Shown: positions 1 to 11,949 of the stretch, piece after piece | Layout: each line of letters starts with the position of its first letter | How positions within the stretch are numbered: the first letter of the stretch is position 1 | Source of the DNA: Flaccisagitta enflata | Lineage: Eukaryota > Chaetognatha > Sagittoidea > Aphragmophora | Assembly: GCA_965153355.1 (NCBI GenBank) | Contig: OZ231127.1 | Location: 83,700,001-83,764,000 of the forward strand | DNA length: 64,000 nt | Direction of reading: 5' to 3' | Translations under genes and position numbers: made by a program | The notes under the pieces: model-generated | What the model was told of the DNA's origin: nothing | Databases searched by the model: none | The model's input: the letters and a program-made list of their open reading frames with translations, nothing else

Positions 1-54
1 ATCACCATACAGAATAAACACGCTACGAGAACCTCTTCCCATTTCTTCACCTCA

Positions 55-654
<600 letters not shown>

Positions 655-749
655 CATTCATGAACTTTTTTTTGTTTTGTTTTTGTTCCTTCCGTTTTTG
701 TTCCCTTCTTTTGTTGTTATTGTATTTGTTGCTGTATTTGTTGTTGTAT

Positions 750-829
<80 letters not shown>

Positions 830-971
830 GCTTTTGTTGTTGTTGTTGTTGTTGTTGTCATTGTTGTCATTGTTGTCATTCATGAACTTTTTTTTGTTTT
901 GTTTTTGTTCCTTCCGTTTTTCTTCCCTTCTTTTGTTGTTATTGTATTTGTTGCTGTATTTGTTGTTATAT

Positions 972-1051
<80 letters not shown>

Positions 1052-1076
1052 GCTGTTGTTGTTGTTGTTGTTGTTG
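655..1076. repeat. 222-bp tandem duplication carrying (GTT)n tracts
   Basis: The segment beginning CATTCATGAACTT at 655 recurs at 877, an offset of 222 bp. Each copy has the same T-rich lead-in, then TTGTTGCTGTATTTG, then a (GTT)n tract (about 750-862 and 975-1074). The copies differ by few substitutions (for example TTTTTGTTC versus TTTTTCTTC). Poly-Val, poly-Leu and poly-Asn frames across it are repeat translations. Confidence 0.9.
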
Positions 1077-1383
1077 ACGTTGTTATACTCATTCATTTTA
1101 CTTCTTTCTTCTTCTTAAACTTCTTCTTAATTTTCTCTTTTTGCCTTTTCTCTTTTTCTCTTTTTCTCTTTTCTTTTCTTTTATTTCTTTTTTCTTTTTT
1201 CTTTTTCTTTTTTTCTTTTCCTTTTATCTTTTCTTTTCTTTTTTCTTTTTTTTCTTTTCTTTTTCTTCTTTTCTTTTTTTCCTTTCCTCTGTCTAGTATT
1301 TGTTTATGATCCGTGTTTCTTTTTCTTTTTTTTTCTTTTTCTTTTTTTTCTTTTTCTTTTTTTCTTTTTTCTTTTCCTTTTAG
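1077..1383. other. Poly-pyrimidine stretch
   Basis: Almost pure T/C on the plus strand, built from CTTTTT and TTTTCT blocks. Nothing coding is visible. Confidence 0.75.
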
Positions 1384-1951
1384 CAGCGCCCCGGAGGGGC
1401 CGGCGACCTATGTGATCACATAGGGCAATTTCTCCGTTGCCCGTCCGCCTGTCTGCCCTGGCCCGTCCGTCCGCCCATCCGTCCGTCCGTCCGTCCGTCC
1501 GTCTGTCTGTCCCCCTCCCCGAGCCTCAAAAAGAGCCTCAGACCCCAAATCAAGCCTTTTCGACTCCAAATCAGACCTTTCTGACCCCAAATCAGGCTTC
1601 TCAGACCTCAAATCAGGCCTCCCAGACCCCAAATCAGGCCTCTCAGACCTCAAATCAGGCCTCCCAAACCCCAGTTCAGGCTCCTCAGACCCCAAATTAG
1701 GCCTCTCAGATCCAAACTAGGCCTCAGGCCCCATGTCAGGCTTTTCAGACCCCAAATTAGACCCCTCAGACCCAAATAAGGCCTTTCAGACCCCAAATCA
1801 AGCCTCTCAGACCCCAAACGGCGCCTCTCACACCCCAAGTCAGACCTTTCAGAGCCAAAATCAGGCCTCTCAGCACTCCAAACCAGCTTCTCAAACCGGA
1901 GAAAATTGTCCTATGTGGAATCATAGGTCATTGGCCCCTCCGGGGCCGCTG
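1384..1951. mobile_element. Palindrome-arm element, copy a
   Basis: Imperfect ~48-bp inverted ends: the left arm starts CAGCGCCCCGGAGGGGCC and the right arm, reverse-complemented, starts CAGCGGCCCCGGAGGGGCC; both continue through GACCTATG and CACATAGG to CAATTT. Inside the left arm is a GTCC tetranucleotide run, then about 20 head-to-tail units of roughly 21 bp (consensus CTCAGACCCCAAATCAGGC). No coding capacity, so it would be non-autonomous. The sequence just right of the arm (CCCTCTCATAATCTCA, CCCACATACACTA) also recurs near 10.58 kb, so the unit extends slightly beyond the right arm. No TSD was found. Confidence 0.75.
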
Positions 1952-2420
1952 CCCCTCTCATAATCTCATTCCCACATACACTAACTTCTCTTTTTCTCTT
2001 TTTCTCTTTTTCTCTTTCTCTCTTTTTCTCTTTTTCTCTTTTTCTCTTTTTCTCCTTTTCTCTGTCTAGTATTTGTTTATGATCCGTGTCGTTTCTCTCC
2101 ATGTTTTTTCGACCAAAACCGTGCGCTCAAAAAAGGCATTAAGATTTCGTCGATTTCGTCTCTGACTCCAGTCTTACTGGTAGAAAAGAAAAGAAACACG
2201 ATTTTTCTCTTTTACCAATCTTTGCTTTTCTAATTCTGTCTGTCTATCTGTCTGTCCGCTTAACTTGACAGAAGCAAATTGACACGATGGTGATGTACGG
2301 TGTAAAACGTTAGAAGAAGAAGTGGGTATTGTTGAAATTGCTTTTACTTTAGTTTTAGATGATGGTGAATCAAATCGTCGCTCTATTGCCGCTGTGACCC
2401 GTTATCCTCCTTGTAAGAAT
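1952..2420. other. Anonymous stretch right of copy a
   Basis: Holds the conserved right flank of the palindrome-arm element, a TTTTTCTC run (1988-2058) and unassigned sequence. The segment TTCTCTGTCTAGTATTTGTTTATGATCCGTGT occurs both near 1283-1315 and near 2058-2090, so the same host sequence flanks both sides of copy a. Confidence 0.5.
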
Positions 2421-2423
2421 TAG

Positions 2424-2492
<69 letters not shown>

Positions 2493-2800
2493 GGCTGGCT
2501 GTCTGTCTATTATCTGTCTGTCTCTCTGTCTATCCTTCATTGTAGTGTTTTCCTCGTGTAAATCTGTCTCTGTCCTTCCTTTCGCCTTTGTCTGTGTTTC
2601 CGTCTTTCATCTGGTGTGGAGTATTCTTCTCCCATGTGTTAATCAGTCTCTCTCTGTCTTTCTGTCTCTGTATCTCTCATATCTCCTCTCTTTCCTCTAC
2701 AGTAATATAGAGTTCTCCTCCTTTGCGTGAATCATTCTCTTTCTGTCTGTCTGTCTGTCTGTCTGTCTGTGTCCCTGTCTGTGTCTCTTTCTTCCACTGA
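2424..2800. repeat. (GTCT)n and degenerate GTCT/CT-rich repeats
   Basis: A near-perfect GTCT tetramer run (2424-2520) is followed by TCTGTC-rich degenerate sequence with a second GTCT run near 2742-2770. Confidence 0.85.
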
Positions 2801-2899
2801 ATTTCCTCTGCATTGGGCATTTTCTGTATCTTGTGTAAGTCAGTCTCTGTCTCTTTCTCTGTCATCCTCTCTGTCTCTGGCTTTTTTTCCTCTTTACAG

Positions 2900-3098
2900 T
2901 TTTTAGTTGCGGACACGCAACTCTATAAGAGGCTTTGTCCGTCCGTCCGTCGGTTGGTCGGTCGGTTGGTCGGTCGGTTGGTCGGTCGGTTGGTCGGTTG
3001 GTTGGTCCGTAGAGGTGATCGAGTCAAAAAGTGGGAAAACGCGCATTTCCGCCCCTGCCCACCCGTCCGCAACTGGTGGCCGTGTATCCGCTCTTGTT
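2900..3098 (-). mobile_element. Terminal-hairpin family, copy 1 (TTGCGGAC stem)
   Basis: Starts TTTTTAGTTGCGGACACGCAAC with a short palindrome, then ACTCTATAAG, a (GGTC/GGTT)n run, CGCCCCTGCCCACCCGTCCGCAACTGG and a terminal CCGTGTATCC-CTTGTT. The stem GTTGCGGAC is matched by GTCCGCAAC at the other end of the same copy. About 199 bp, no coding capacity. Confidence 0.8.
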
Positions 3099-3100
3099 CC

Positions 3101-3463
3101 TCTGCTGTGGCGTTTTCCTCCTTCTTTGTTAAAACCGTCTCTTTAGTTCTCCTTGTATCTGTCTCTGTCTCTGTCTCTGTCTCTGTCTCCGTCTCCTCTA
3201 TACACAGTCTTTCCTCTGCTGTGGCGTTTCTCCTCCCTTTTTGTGTGAATCAGTCACACTTTCTGTCTCTGCGTCTGTCCCTGTCTCTGTCTCTGTCTCT
3301 GTCTCTGTCTCCTCTATACACAGTCTTTCCTCTGCTGTGGCGTTTCTCCTCCCTTTTTGTGTAAATCAGTCACACTTTCTGTCTCTGTCTCTGTCTCTGT
3401 CTCCTCTATACACAGTCTTTCCTCTGTTGTGGCGTTTCTCCTCCCTTTTTGTGTGAATCAGTG
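3101..3463. repeat. Minisatellite, ~105-130-bp units
   Basis: Three to four head-to-tail units containing CCTCTGCTGTGGCGTTT, TCCTCCCTTTTTGTGT and ATCAGTCACACTTTC, followed by a variable (TCTGTC)n run and CTCTATACACAGTC. Units differ mainly in TCTGTC copy number. Confidence 0.85.
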
Positions 3464-3581
3464 ACCCGGTGAGTCCCCGAAATTCGCACGTAACTCGACA
3501 TAATCACCCCTTTGGCTCTTTCTGGCTCTCTCTGGCTCGGGCTGACGTTACCTTTAGTGAAGAAGAACCTTGTTGGGAGAA

Positions 3582-3826
<245 letters not shown>

Positions 3827-4075
3827 GCGATTCTGACTGGTCCCTTTACGGCATGACTGGGTTTCGGGTTTCGTCGTTGTGGTATATCTAGACCAAACCT
3901 CTTCGCGTTGGGCTTAGACTCGTCATTGCATCGATTTTTCTGCTCACAGAAGCGTCACTTAGACACACGCACGCACGCACGCACGCACACAGGAACGCAC
4001 ACGCGTTTACCTCGCTTCAGGGAACGCTCTGTCTCTCCATTTCTAATGCCAATGTGGACGTTGATTATGGCATTT

Positions 4076-4182
4076 GACATGGACATGTAACATGTGGCAA
4101 GTGACATGTTACATGTGGCAAGTGACATGTTACATGTGGCAAGTGGCAAGTGACATGTAACATGTGGCAAGTGACATGTGGC
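4076..4182. repeat. Minisatellite of GACATGT and GTGGCAAGT
   Basis: About five ~21-bp units of the form GTGGCAAGTGACATGTTACAT, rich in the palindrome ACATGT. Confidence 0.85.
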
Positions 4183-4815
4183 GCGGCATGCATCATGCGT
4201 GCGCCATGCAACTCCGAGTTCAAGACGTGGGCGTCATTTTTCTGTGAGTGCAATTCACTGAAGCATTTTTATCTCTTGACAAGTGGATTATCGAATTGCA
4301 CTGTGGCTTGAAATTTTTTGAATGTGAGTTGATAGGACTCAAGTTAATAATGTTCCAAAAGCAAAGACCCCATACTATGTTTTCTTCTTACTTCAAGAGT
4401 ATGACAGCAGGATGTAAGTGTATGTTTGTACCCCCAGCGTACTTAGTCTTCTTTTGTATCTCATAAAGATTGATAACTTCTGCCTTCATCACCGCAACCA
4501 TCTCCACACATCCACAGAGTTGCAACAGCGAGCTGCCAATGTTACCTTCAACTACCCCCTCCCTTTCCATGACTTCAAGTTAAAAACAAAACTAGGAGAA
4601 AAAATCATCAATAGTCATGATTTTTTTGTTTATAGTAAAAGTGAGCTTTTTACCTCGTCATCATCACCATATTATCTGGAAACCAAAGTGCGATGAAGTC
4701 ATGAAGAAGAAGCAACTAAGGCTCAGCGTTCACCACTCGGCGCGGCAGACCCCTCTTGGCCTTCTATTCGGTACATTTTTCGCTTCGACAAACATTTGTT
4801 CACCCGTGTAACAAA
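4183..4815. other. Anonymous stretch
   Basis: Mixed-composition DNA without a recognisable gene, tandem repeat or terminal repeat. The longest open frames (up to about 90 codons) overlap on both strands and show no recognisable motif. Confidence 0.6.
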
Positions 4816-4817
4816 AA

Positions 4818-4990
4818 AACAAGGCCGGATACACGGCGACCCCAGTCGCGTGCGGGTGGGCAGGGGCCGTTTTTTAGGTCACTTCATCATTTGGGCAGGA
4901 GCAGTGGGGCCAAAGACCACAAAAACCCGAAAAAAGTAAAGTGTAACAGACCGACAGACGGACGGACCGACAAAGCGTGTAGTTGCGTAT
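4818..4990 (+). mobile_element. Terminal-hairpin family, copy 2 (3' hairpin degraded)
   Basis: Left end AACAAGGCCGGATACACGG, then GTCGCGTGCGGGTGGGCAGGGGC, GGGCAGGAGCAGTGGGG, AAAGTAAAGTGTAACAGACC and a GACGGACC run, ending AAAGCG-TGTAGTTGCGTA. The usual right-hand palindrome is incomplete. Confidence 0.8.
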
Positions 4991-5260
4991 CTTCTATATG
5001 CTAACGCATGGATAGACGTGTAACTGGTTTCATGGACAGACATGACAGTCCCAATTTAAATGCCACGACATACAATCAAGTACCAGGAAATTTTCAAATG
5101 AAACATTCTGAGCGTACAGTACTTTGGATGCAAAAATAGTTTCTTTCCCTATTGCTCCCAACGTACTGTATCTTACAATCAGGTTGACTCTGCCAAGTCA
5201 TATGAAGCCGTTTTTGCACGTTTCTTTTTCTAAATTTTACTTCAAGAAAAAAAAACTTTC
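4991..5260. other. Anonymous stretch
   Basis: Short unassigned DNA between a dispersed repeat and a CT tract; nothing recognised. Confidence 0.5.
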
Positions 5261-5261
5261 A

Positions 5262-5264
5262 CTT

Positions 5265-5300
<36 letters not shown>
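5262..5300. repeat. Short (CT)n tract
   Basis: CT tract interrupted once by TTT. Confidence 0.9.
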
Positions 5301-5301
<1 letters not shown>

Positions 5302-5435
5302 TGCCAGAGCCAAACAGCAATTCTCTCTCTTGTTTGTCGAGGGTAAATCAATGGAAAGTAGTTCCATCATCATCAGAAGCTGTTCTCGCCCTTATCCTGC
5401 TTCTTCAACATACTTTATGATCTTCTTATATAGCA

Positions 5436-5462
5436 TCATCATCATCGTCATCATCATCATCA

Positions 5463-5516
<54 letters not shown>
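5436..5516. repeat. (ATC)n then (CA)n compound microsatellite
   Basis: ATC trinucleotides (5436-5464) run directly into a CA dinucleotide tract (5464-5516). Confidence 0.95.
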
Positions 5517-5518
<2 letters not shown>

Positions 5519-5539
5519 TACATATCACACTAATATCTC

Positions 5540-5740
5540 CCTTCATCTTCTTCTTTTCTATTCTTTATTTTTTTTCACTTTTTCTATTTCTTCTTCTTCT
5601 TTTTTCTTCTTCTTTTTCCTCTTTTTCTTCTTCTTTCTTCTTCCTCTTTTCTCTTCTTTTCTTCTTCTCTATCTTCTTCTTTCTCCTTCTTCTTCTTCTT
5701 TTCTTTTCTTCTTCTTCATCTTCTTTTTCTTTTCCTCTCT

Positions 5741-5772
<32 letters not shown>

Positions 5773-5842
5773 TTCTTCTTCTTCTTCTTCTTCTTCTTCT
5801 TCTTCTTCTTCTTCTTCTTCTTCTTCTTCTTCTTCTTCTTTT
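5540..5842. repeat. (TTC)n microsatellite
   Basis: Degenerate TTC/TTTC sequence grading into a near-perfect (TTC)n tract at about 5752-5838. Poly-Lys frames on the minus strand are repeat translations. Confidence 0.93.
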
Positions 5843-6139
5843 TCTTCCCCTTCATCCCCTTCTTCTTTTCATGATTCAGAAAAATTGAAAGAAAAAAAGC
5901 CGTCTTTTTCAACATCATAAATTTTTTCAGAGCAGCGCGTTGCTTTTACAGTCGGTGGATAGAGATGATGAATAAAAGAATATCAAAAGAAATGAAGCTT
6001 TATAAAGTGCTTCACATATCCAGAAAAGAAAGTACAGTCACACTTCTCAAAAGTCTCAGTGAAATGACAGATTCTCTCTGGATGTCTATTGTGGCCAAAG
6101 CAAAACAATTATGCGTCAGATTCAATATTCCGGAATCTG

Positions 6140-6331
6140 TTTTCAGTCGCGGACACGCGACTCTACAGTGAGTAGGGTCTACAGTAGAGTCTATACCTTG
6201 CCATGTTGGTCGGTAAGTCGGTCGGTACATCAGAAATATTTTTGAATTGCAAGCGGTTTTCGCATTATTGCTCCTGCCCAACCGTCCGCGACTGGATTGC
6301 CGCACGCGACGATAAGGTGTTGGCCTTGTTT
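6140..6331 (-). mobile_element. Terminal-hairpin family, copy 3 (TCGCGGAC stem)
   Basis: Starts TTTTCAGTCGCGGACACGCGACTCTAC and ends CCCAACCGTCCGCGACTGG-GTTGGCCTTGTT. The stem GTCGCGGAC is paired with GTCCGCGAC at the other end, a combination different from copies 1 and 2. Confidence 0.8.
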
Positions 6332-6847
6332 ATTTGGGGGGGGGCGGGTCAGTCAGCTTTTATTTTTGTCGTATCTTAGCGATTTTGTGACAACTGTCTG
6401 CGTGTCCGTCTGTGTTGTTCTGTCTGTCTGTGCATGTCTGTGTCTGCATCTATGTCTGTCTCTCTGTTTGTCTGTCTGCATGCTTCTGTCAGTTCAACGA
6501 TTATTTTACAATTTCGAACCAACCATCTGTAAATCGCGGAAACGCTTTTCGTTTTCGGCTCGTCAGGCGATCAGTTAACTCGTCAATCCATGACGAAAAA
6601 GTGCGAGCGGCACATGCAGAACTTCCCTTCTAAACAAATAAGGTTGGCCCAGCTACGTCTCTTATCAAATAACTGCCCCTACCAAGTACCACGGTGTTCC
6701 TTTGACCAAATGCTTAGTTCAAGCTTCCATGTAATCGTTCAAACATTGAAAGTGAACACTGGCCGCACGTATATCAAAGTGAAGATTTCCCAGCTCACGC
6801 AAATGTTTGCGCGCGCACAAAAAAAGAAAAACAAAAAAAAAAAAAAA
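6332..6847. other. Anonymous stretch with GTCT-rich part
   Basis: Contains CTGTCTGT-rich sequence (6390-6490), unassigned mixed DNA and an A-rich run (6820-6848). No gene recognised. Confidence 0.5.
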
Positions 6848-7074
6848 ACCGAGGCCGAATACAAGGCTACCTAAGTCGCGTGCGGGTGGGCAGGGGCAGT
6901 GATGAAATAGACCAACTTAGCAGTTGGGCTGGAGCAGTAACGCAAAAACCGTAAGTAAACGCCAAAAAAACAAAAACAAAAAAACACACAAAGTGTTACG
7001 GACGGACTGACGGACTGACGGACCGACCGATGAACAGAGCGGGTAATAGAGTCGCGTGCACGCGATTTAAAAAA
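6848..7074 (+). mobile_element. Terminal-hairpin family, copy 4
   Basis: Left end CCGAGGCCGAATACAAGGCTACC, then AAGTCGCGTGCGGGTGGGC, CAGTTGGGCTGGAGCAG, GTGTTACGGACGGACTGACGG, and right end GAGTCGCGTGCACGCGATTT. Stem GTCGCGTGC pairs with GCACGCGA(T). Confidence 0.85.
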
Positions 7075-7155
7075 CAACACGTGATGCACGCACACACGCA
7101 GAGTTGGCCCGCGGTCAAAAGCACGAAACCTCGTGCGCGCAATTAGCGGTCAAAT

Positions 7156-7264
<109 letters not shown>

Positions 7265-7340
7265 CGCCTGCGCGGCTGGAATGAGGTTGTGTCATCCATC
7301 CTTCGCGATCTTTCCAATTTTAACACGAGCCAAGTTCCAC

Positions 7341-7510
7341 GATGACGTCACGTCACGCGTCACATCACGCCACTTTACAGTTAGGCCACTTCATTGTAAC
7401 GCTTTGTCACGTCACATCAAGTGACGTCACGCCACGTCACGTCACGTGTCACATCACGCCACTTTACAGTTAGGCCACTTCACTGTAACGCTTTGTCACG
7501 TCACATCACA
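7341..7510. repeat. CACGTCAC-rich tandem repeat
   Basis: Two ~90-bp copies containing CACGCGTCACATCACGCCACTTTACAGTTAGGCCACTTCA-type sequence and TGTAACGCTTTGTCACGTCACAT. Related short units reappear from 7.9 kb. Confidence 0.85.
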
Positions 7511-7517
7511 TTGATAT

Positions 7518-7695
7518 TATTGATATTATTTCCTTAGATTTGATAGGTCGCAATATATGTTTTTAAGAAGAAATGAAAAATTCAATTTTTAAGCCACCGT
7601 TATGATTTTGCAACGGTGGCTAAAAAATTGAAAATTGTAATCCTTTAAGGAAATATGTAGTGCGACATATAAAATGAAAGGAAATATTATCAGCA
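7518..7695. mobile_element. Foldback element / large hairpin
   Basis: Two imperfect arms of about 80 bp face each other around the loop ATGATTTTGC. The inner stem is AAGCCACCGTT / AACGGTGGCT, followed outward by AATTTTT/AAAAATT, and further out by GTCGCAATATATG against CATATGTAGTGCGAC-type sequence. Consistent with a small foldback MITE; no TSD identified. Confidence 0.6.
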
Positions 7696-7903
7696 TTACA
7701 AATTTACTAATAAAAAGAGGTTTGGATAACTTCGAAATATTTATATTCAAAATGAGGTTAGAAATTTTCTTTTTTTTCAAATTTCTCAAAAAGCGCCCTT
7801 GACAAGATTTCTTGAGTGCTAGTTAAATAAATAACCCTCAAACTATTGGAAATTGCAAAAAAACCCACTGTACTATGACCTGGACTCACGATGAGAGGAG
7901 AGT

Positions 7904-8445
7904 GTACGCCACTTTACGGTTTCCCCACTTCATTGTACGCTTTGTCACGCATCATATCATGCCACCTCACAGTTACACCATTTCATTGTTATATAATGTC
8001 TTGCGTCACCTCACGCCACTGTTACACTTTGTCACGCGTCACATTACGCCACTTAACGATTACGCCACTTCACTGTTAAGCTTTGTCACACGTCACATCA
8101 CGCCACTTTTGGGTTACGCCACTTTACGGTTAGGCCATGTCATGCATCACATCATGGCACTTTTCGGTTACGCCAGTTTACAGTTGCGCCACTTCGGTGT
8201 GACGCCGTATCACACGTCACATGTTGCCATTATACAGTTACGCCGCTCTACAGTTACGCCACTTCATGGTTACCCAACTTTCCTGTTTTGCCATGTCACA
8301 TGTCATATCATGCCACATTTTGGTTACAGAGCCTTATGGCTACGCCATTTTACAGTTACGCCACTTCACAGTTACGCCACTTTACAATTACAAGACTTTT
8401 CAATTACCCCTCTTTACAGTCAAGTCGGTCACATGATGTGACCCA
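7904..8445. repeat. Diverged minisatellite (TTACGCCACTT-type units)
   Basis: Around forty drifting short units related to TTACGCCACTTTACAG, CACTTCACAG and CACGTCACAT. Frames across it give His/Leu/Thr-rich peptides with the same periodicity and are not genes. Confidence 0.85.
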
Positions 8446-8463
8446 CATCACTGTGAACACAAT

Positions 8464-8640
8464 GACCTGTGTATAAACAGCGGATGAACCTTTTAAAAAA
8501 ACTATTGAACTGTGTATAAACAGCGAAAGAACTGTGTATAAAAAGTGAATGAACTATCTATAAACAGCTAAGGAACCGTCAATAAACATCGAATGAGCTG
8601 TTTATAAACAGTGAATAAACTGCGTATGAACAATAAAAAC
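8464..8640. repeat. Minisatellite with TGTATAAACAG unit
   Basis: Eight ~22-bp units such as GAACTGTGTATAAACAGCGA with substitutions. Confidence 0.85.
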
Positions 8641-8751
8641 AGTACTGACTTTGCTGGCAAATGTGCCACGTCCTAATATAATAATAATGCCCACGTTTCC
8701 TCGTACCGCGCCCACGCATAATCTCGTTACGCATGACAGGATCCTTATACG

Positions 8752-8808
8752 ATCATCGTCATCGTCATCGTCGTCGTCATCGTCATCGTCATCGTTATCG
8801 TCATCGTA

Positions 8809-8871
<63 letters not shown>
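8752..8871. repeat. (ATCGTC)n hexanucleotide repeat
   Basis: About twenty hexamers with a few GTCGTC or ATCGTT variants. Confidence 0.95.
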
Positions 8872-9099
8872 CGGTCGTCGAGTCTTTCCCAGACTATGTT
8901 TTCTTTGTTTGTTTGTTTTTATGTTTTCCTAGTCTATGTTTCATTTTGTCTGTTACATTCTGTGGCCGTGCGAATATACTTTTGCCCGTCTCACTGTCTC
9001 GCTGTCACATCATTCTCTATCGGTCTGGCTGTTTTTGTTTGTCTGTGTGTCTGTGTGTCTGTATGTCTGTTTGTTTAAGATTCTTGTTCAGTCTCTGTC

Positions 9100-9141
9100 T
9101 CTGACTCTTTCTCTTTCTTTTTCTCTTTCTCTCTTTCTTTT

Positions 9142-9174
<33 letters not shown>

Positions 9175-9175
9175 G
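9100..9175. repeat. CT-rich tract
   Basis: CTCTTT/CT-rich sequence with a short perfect CT run. Confidence 0.85.
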
Positions 9176-9303
9176 AGAATTACTGGTGGCCTGAGGGAGG
9201 CATTGTCTGAAATGGTTTCACCGATAGAATGCGCGCTAAAAAGTGCCCCTTCACACTGCCTTCCTTTTGCCTCTTTAAGATCACAGTCTTCCCCATTGCG
9301 CAC

Positions 9304-9486
9304 TTTTTAGATGCGTGCACGCGACTCTTTATCCCGTTATGTCAGTCGGTCGGTAACACTACGCTTTTTTGGTGTTTGTGGGCGGTTTTTGCGTTACTGC
9401 CCCTGCCAGATTGCTACGTTAACTTTTGCACCACTGTCTCTGTCCACCCGCACGCGACTTGGGTAACCATGTATTCGCCCGTCTTC
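9304..9486 (-). mobile_element. Terminal-hairpin family, copy 5
   Basis: Starts TTTTTAGATGCGTGCACGCGACTC, has GTCAGTCGGTCGGTAACACT, and ends CCACCCGCACGCGACTTGGGTAACCATGTATTCG. The left half of the hairpin is mutated but the two GCACGCGAC copies agree. Confidence 0.75.
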
Positions 9487-9508
9487 TCTAAAAAAATTCC
9501 ATTTCACG

Positions 9509-9814
9509 TTTTAGTTACGGACACGTAACTCTATAAGATGCTTTGTCCGTCGATTGGTCCATTTGGCCATCCATCCGTAGGTCCGTCCGTCTACTCAATC
9601 CCTCCATTCATCCTACTGTCCTACCGTCCATCTGTCAGTCTGTCCGTCTGTTGGTCTGCTGGTCATGCTCAAGTGTGAAAACATCCATTTATGATGCTGC
9701 ACTTGGGATTGTCTTTGTGTGTGTGTTTGGGGCAAGGGAATATGTGGTTGTGAAAGTGAATGGGGGTTGTACGCCCCTGCCCACCCGTCACGCGTAACTG
9801 TTATCGTCACCCCC
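9509..9814 (-). mobile_element. Terminal-hairpin family, copy 6 (TTACG stem, subfamily B)
   Basis: Starts TTTTAGTTACGGACACGTAACTC-TATAAG and contains a GTCC/CATCC-rich run, GAATGGGGGTTGTACGCCCCTGCCCACCCG and CACGCGTAACTG-TTATCG. GTTACG on one side is matched by CGTAAC at both other positions, so three sites changed together relative to copy 1. Subfamily B has a longer middle and a different outer right end. Confidence 0.65.
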
Positions 9815-9903
9815 TTAATCTGTTTTTCCTTCTGTATTTCAATAATTTCATAAGTCCCATCCTCTCCATCTGACATTCTAAACTGATGTCTGCCAGACAA
9901 TTT

Positions 9904-10573
9904 GGGCCGCGGCCTCGAAGCGGCCAATGACCCATGCTTTCTCCCATGGGGAAATTTTTCCTCCTCCTTCTCCTCCTCCTTCTTCTCCTTCTTCTCCCTT
10001 TTCTACGCCCCCCCTACTCAAATCCCAGCCTTGCGGCTTAAATACCAGCATTGAGGCCCAAACTTCAACCTTGTTGTTTGAATCTCAGGGATGAGGCCCA
10101 AATCCCAACCCATAAGGCAGAACAGTCAATTGTTTTATTCAACATCAACTAGTTGGACAGATATTGACCTCACCACGATATTTTAGCTTGATCCAAAATG
10201 ATTCAATGACACTAATCAAGTCCACTGATGCTGTTACACTTTTACTTGTGTCAAATGATCTTAAAAAATTAATTCTCGTTTAAACTTTTGTTCCCCTGAA
10301 AAAAGTCAATGCATTTGATACACAGTAATCATCCTAGGAATCAGGTCTTTTAATCAAAATGCCTATGTCCAAATCTCAGTCCCAAGGCCCATATCCCAGC
10401 CCAGAAGCCCAAATCATGGCCTCAAGACCTTAGTCCCAGCGGCACGGCCAAAATCTCAACCTCGAGGCTTAAAATCCCAGTCCTAGCCCCAAGACCCATA
10501 TCCTAACCTTGAGGAGAGGGAGAAAAGATTTCCCCATAAGTGAAAGCAGAGGACATCAGTCCCTTTGGAGCCG
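9904..10573. mobile_element. Palindrome-arm element, copy b
   Basis: Left arm GCGGCCAATGACCCATG-CCCATGGGGAAATTTTT; right arm GATTTCCCCATAAG-GACATCAGTCC-GGAGCCGCT. Between them are TCCTCC runs and diverged units such as CCCAAATCCCAGCCTTGAGGCC. The middle also holds AT-rich DNA (10140-10370) without such units, possibly an insertion. The right side continues CCTCTCACCATCTCAACCCC and GGGCATCGGGTACGG, as in other copies. Confidence 0.6.
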
Positions 10574-10890
10574 CTACCCCTCTCACCATCTCAACCCCAC
10601 ATACACTAACCTAGGGGCATCGGGTACGGTATACCATCAAACGCTTTTGCGACTATTCTGTCTGCTCTTGTTTCGGTCTTATTCTCCCTCTCTATCTATA
10701 GATGACACGATACTTTCTAGGATTTCCTCTCTGTGCAGTCTGTTGCGCTTACAGCGATATCCCAATTATCCCATTTTGATGGGACCCATAAACTCATAAA
10801 AGTAGAGTTTGGTCTATTGCCTTTACTTTTAACGGAAGGACGGGCTCCATATCACTGTACCGGTGTTAATGCGCTGAACTGTCTCTCTCT
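10574..10890. other. Right extension of copy b plus anonymous DNA
   Basis: GGGCATCGGGTACGGTATACC (10616-10636) matches the conserved one-sided extension of the palindrome-arm family. The rest is unassigned. Confidence 0.5.
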
Positions 10891-10893
10891 TTT

Positions 10894-11078
10894 TTTTTAG
10901 TCGCTTTGTCCGTCGGTCGGTCGGTCGGTTGGTCGGTCGGTCGGTCGGTCACATTTTACTTTTTTTTATGTTTTTATTTCTTTGACCACACTGCTCCTGC
11001 CCAAATGGTCTGGTGACCTCAAATATGGCCCCTGCCCACCCGCACGCGACTTCGGTAGCCGTATATCCGGCCTTGTTT
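10894..11078 (-). mobile_element. Terminal-hairpin family, copy 7 (hairpin half lost)
   Basis: TTTTTTTTAGTCGCTTTGTCCG, a (GGTC)n run, TTTGACCACACTGCTCCTGCCC, GGCCCCTGCCCACCCGCACGCGACTTCGG and terminal TATCCGGCCTTGTTT. The ~15 bp normally forming the left hairpin are deleted. Confidence 0.85.
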
Positions 11079-11128
11079 TTATTATGATTGAGCATGTCTA
11101 ACAACCCCATTTAAATGATTATCGCAAC

Positions 11129-11902
<774 letters not shown>

Positions 11903-11949
11903 ATCGCAACTGCAAGGTCTAAACTCATACCTTCAGAAGTTTACAGTTA

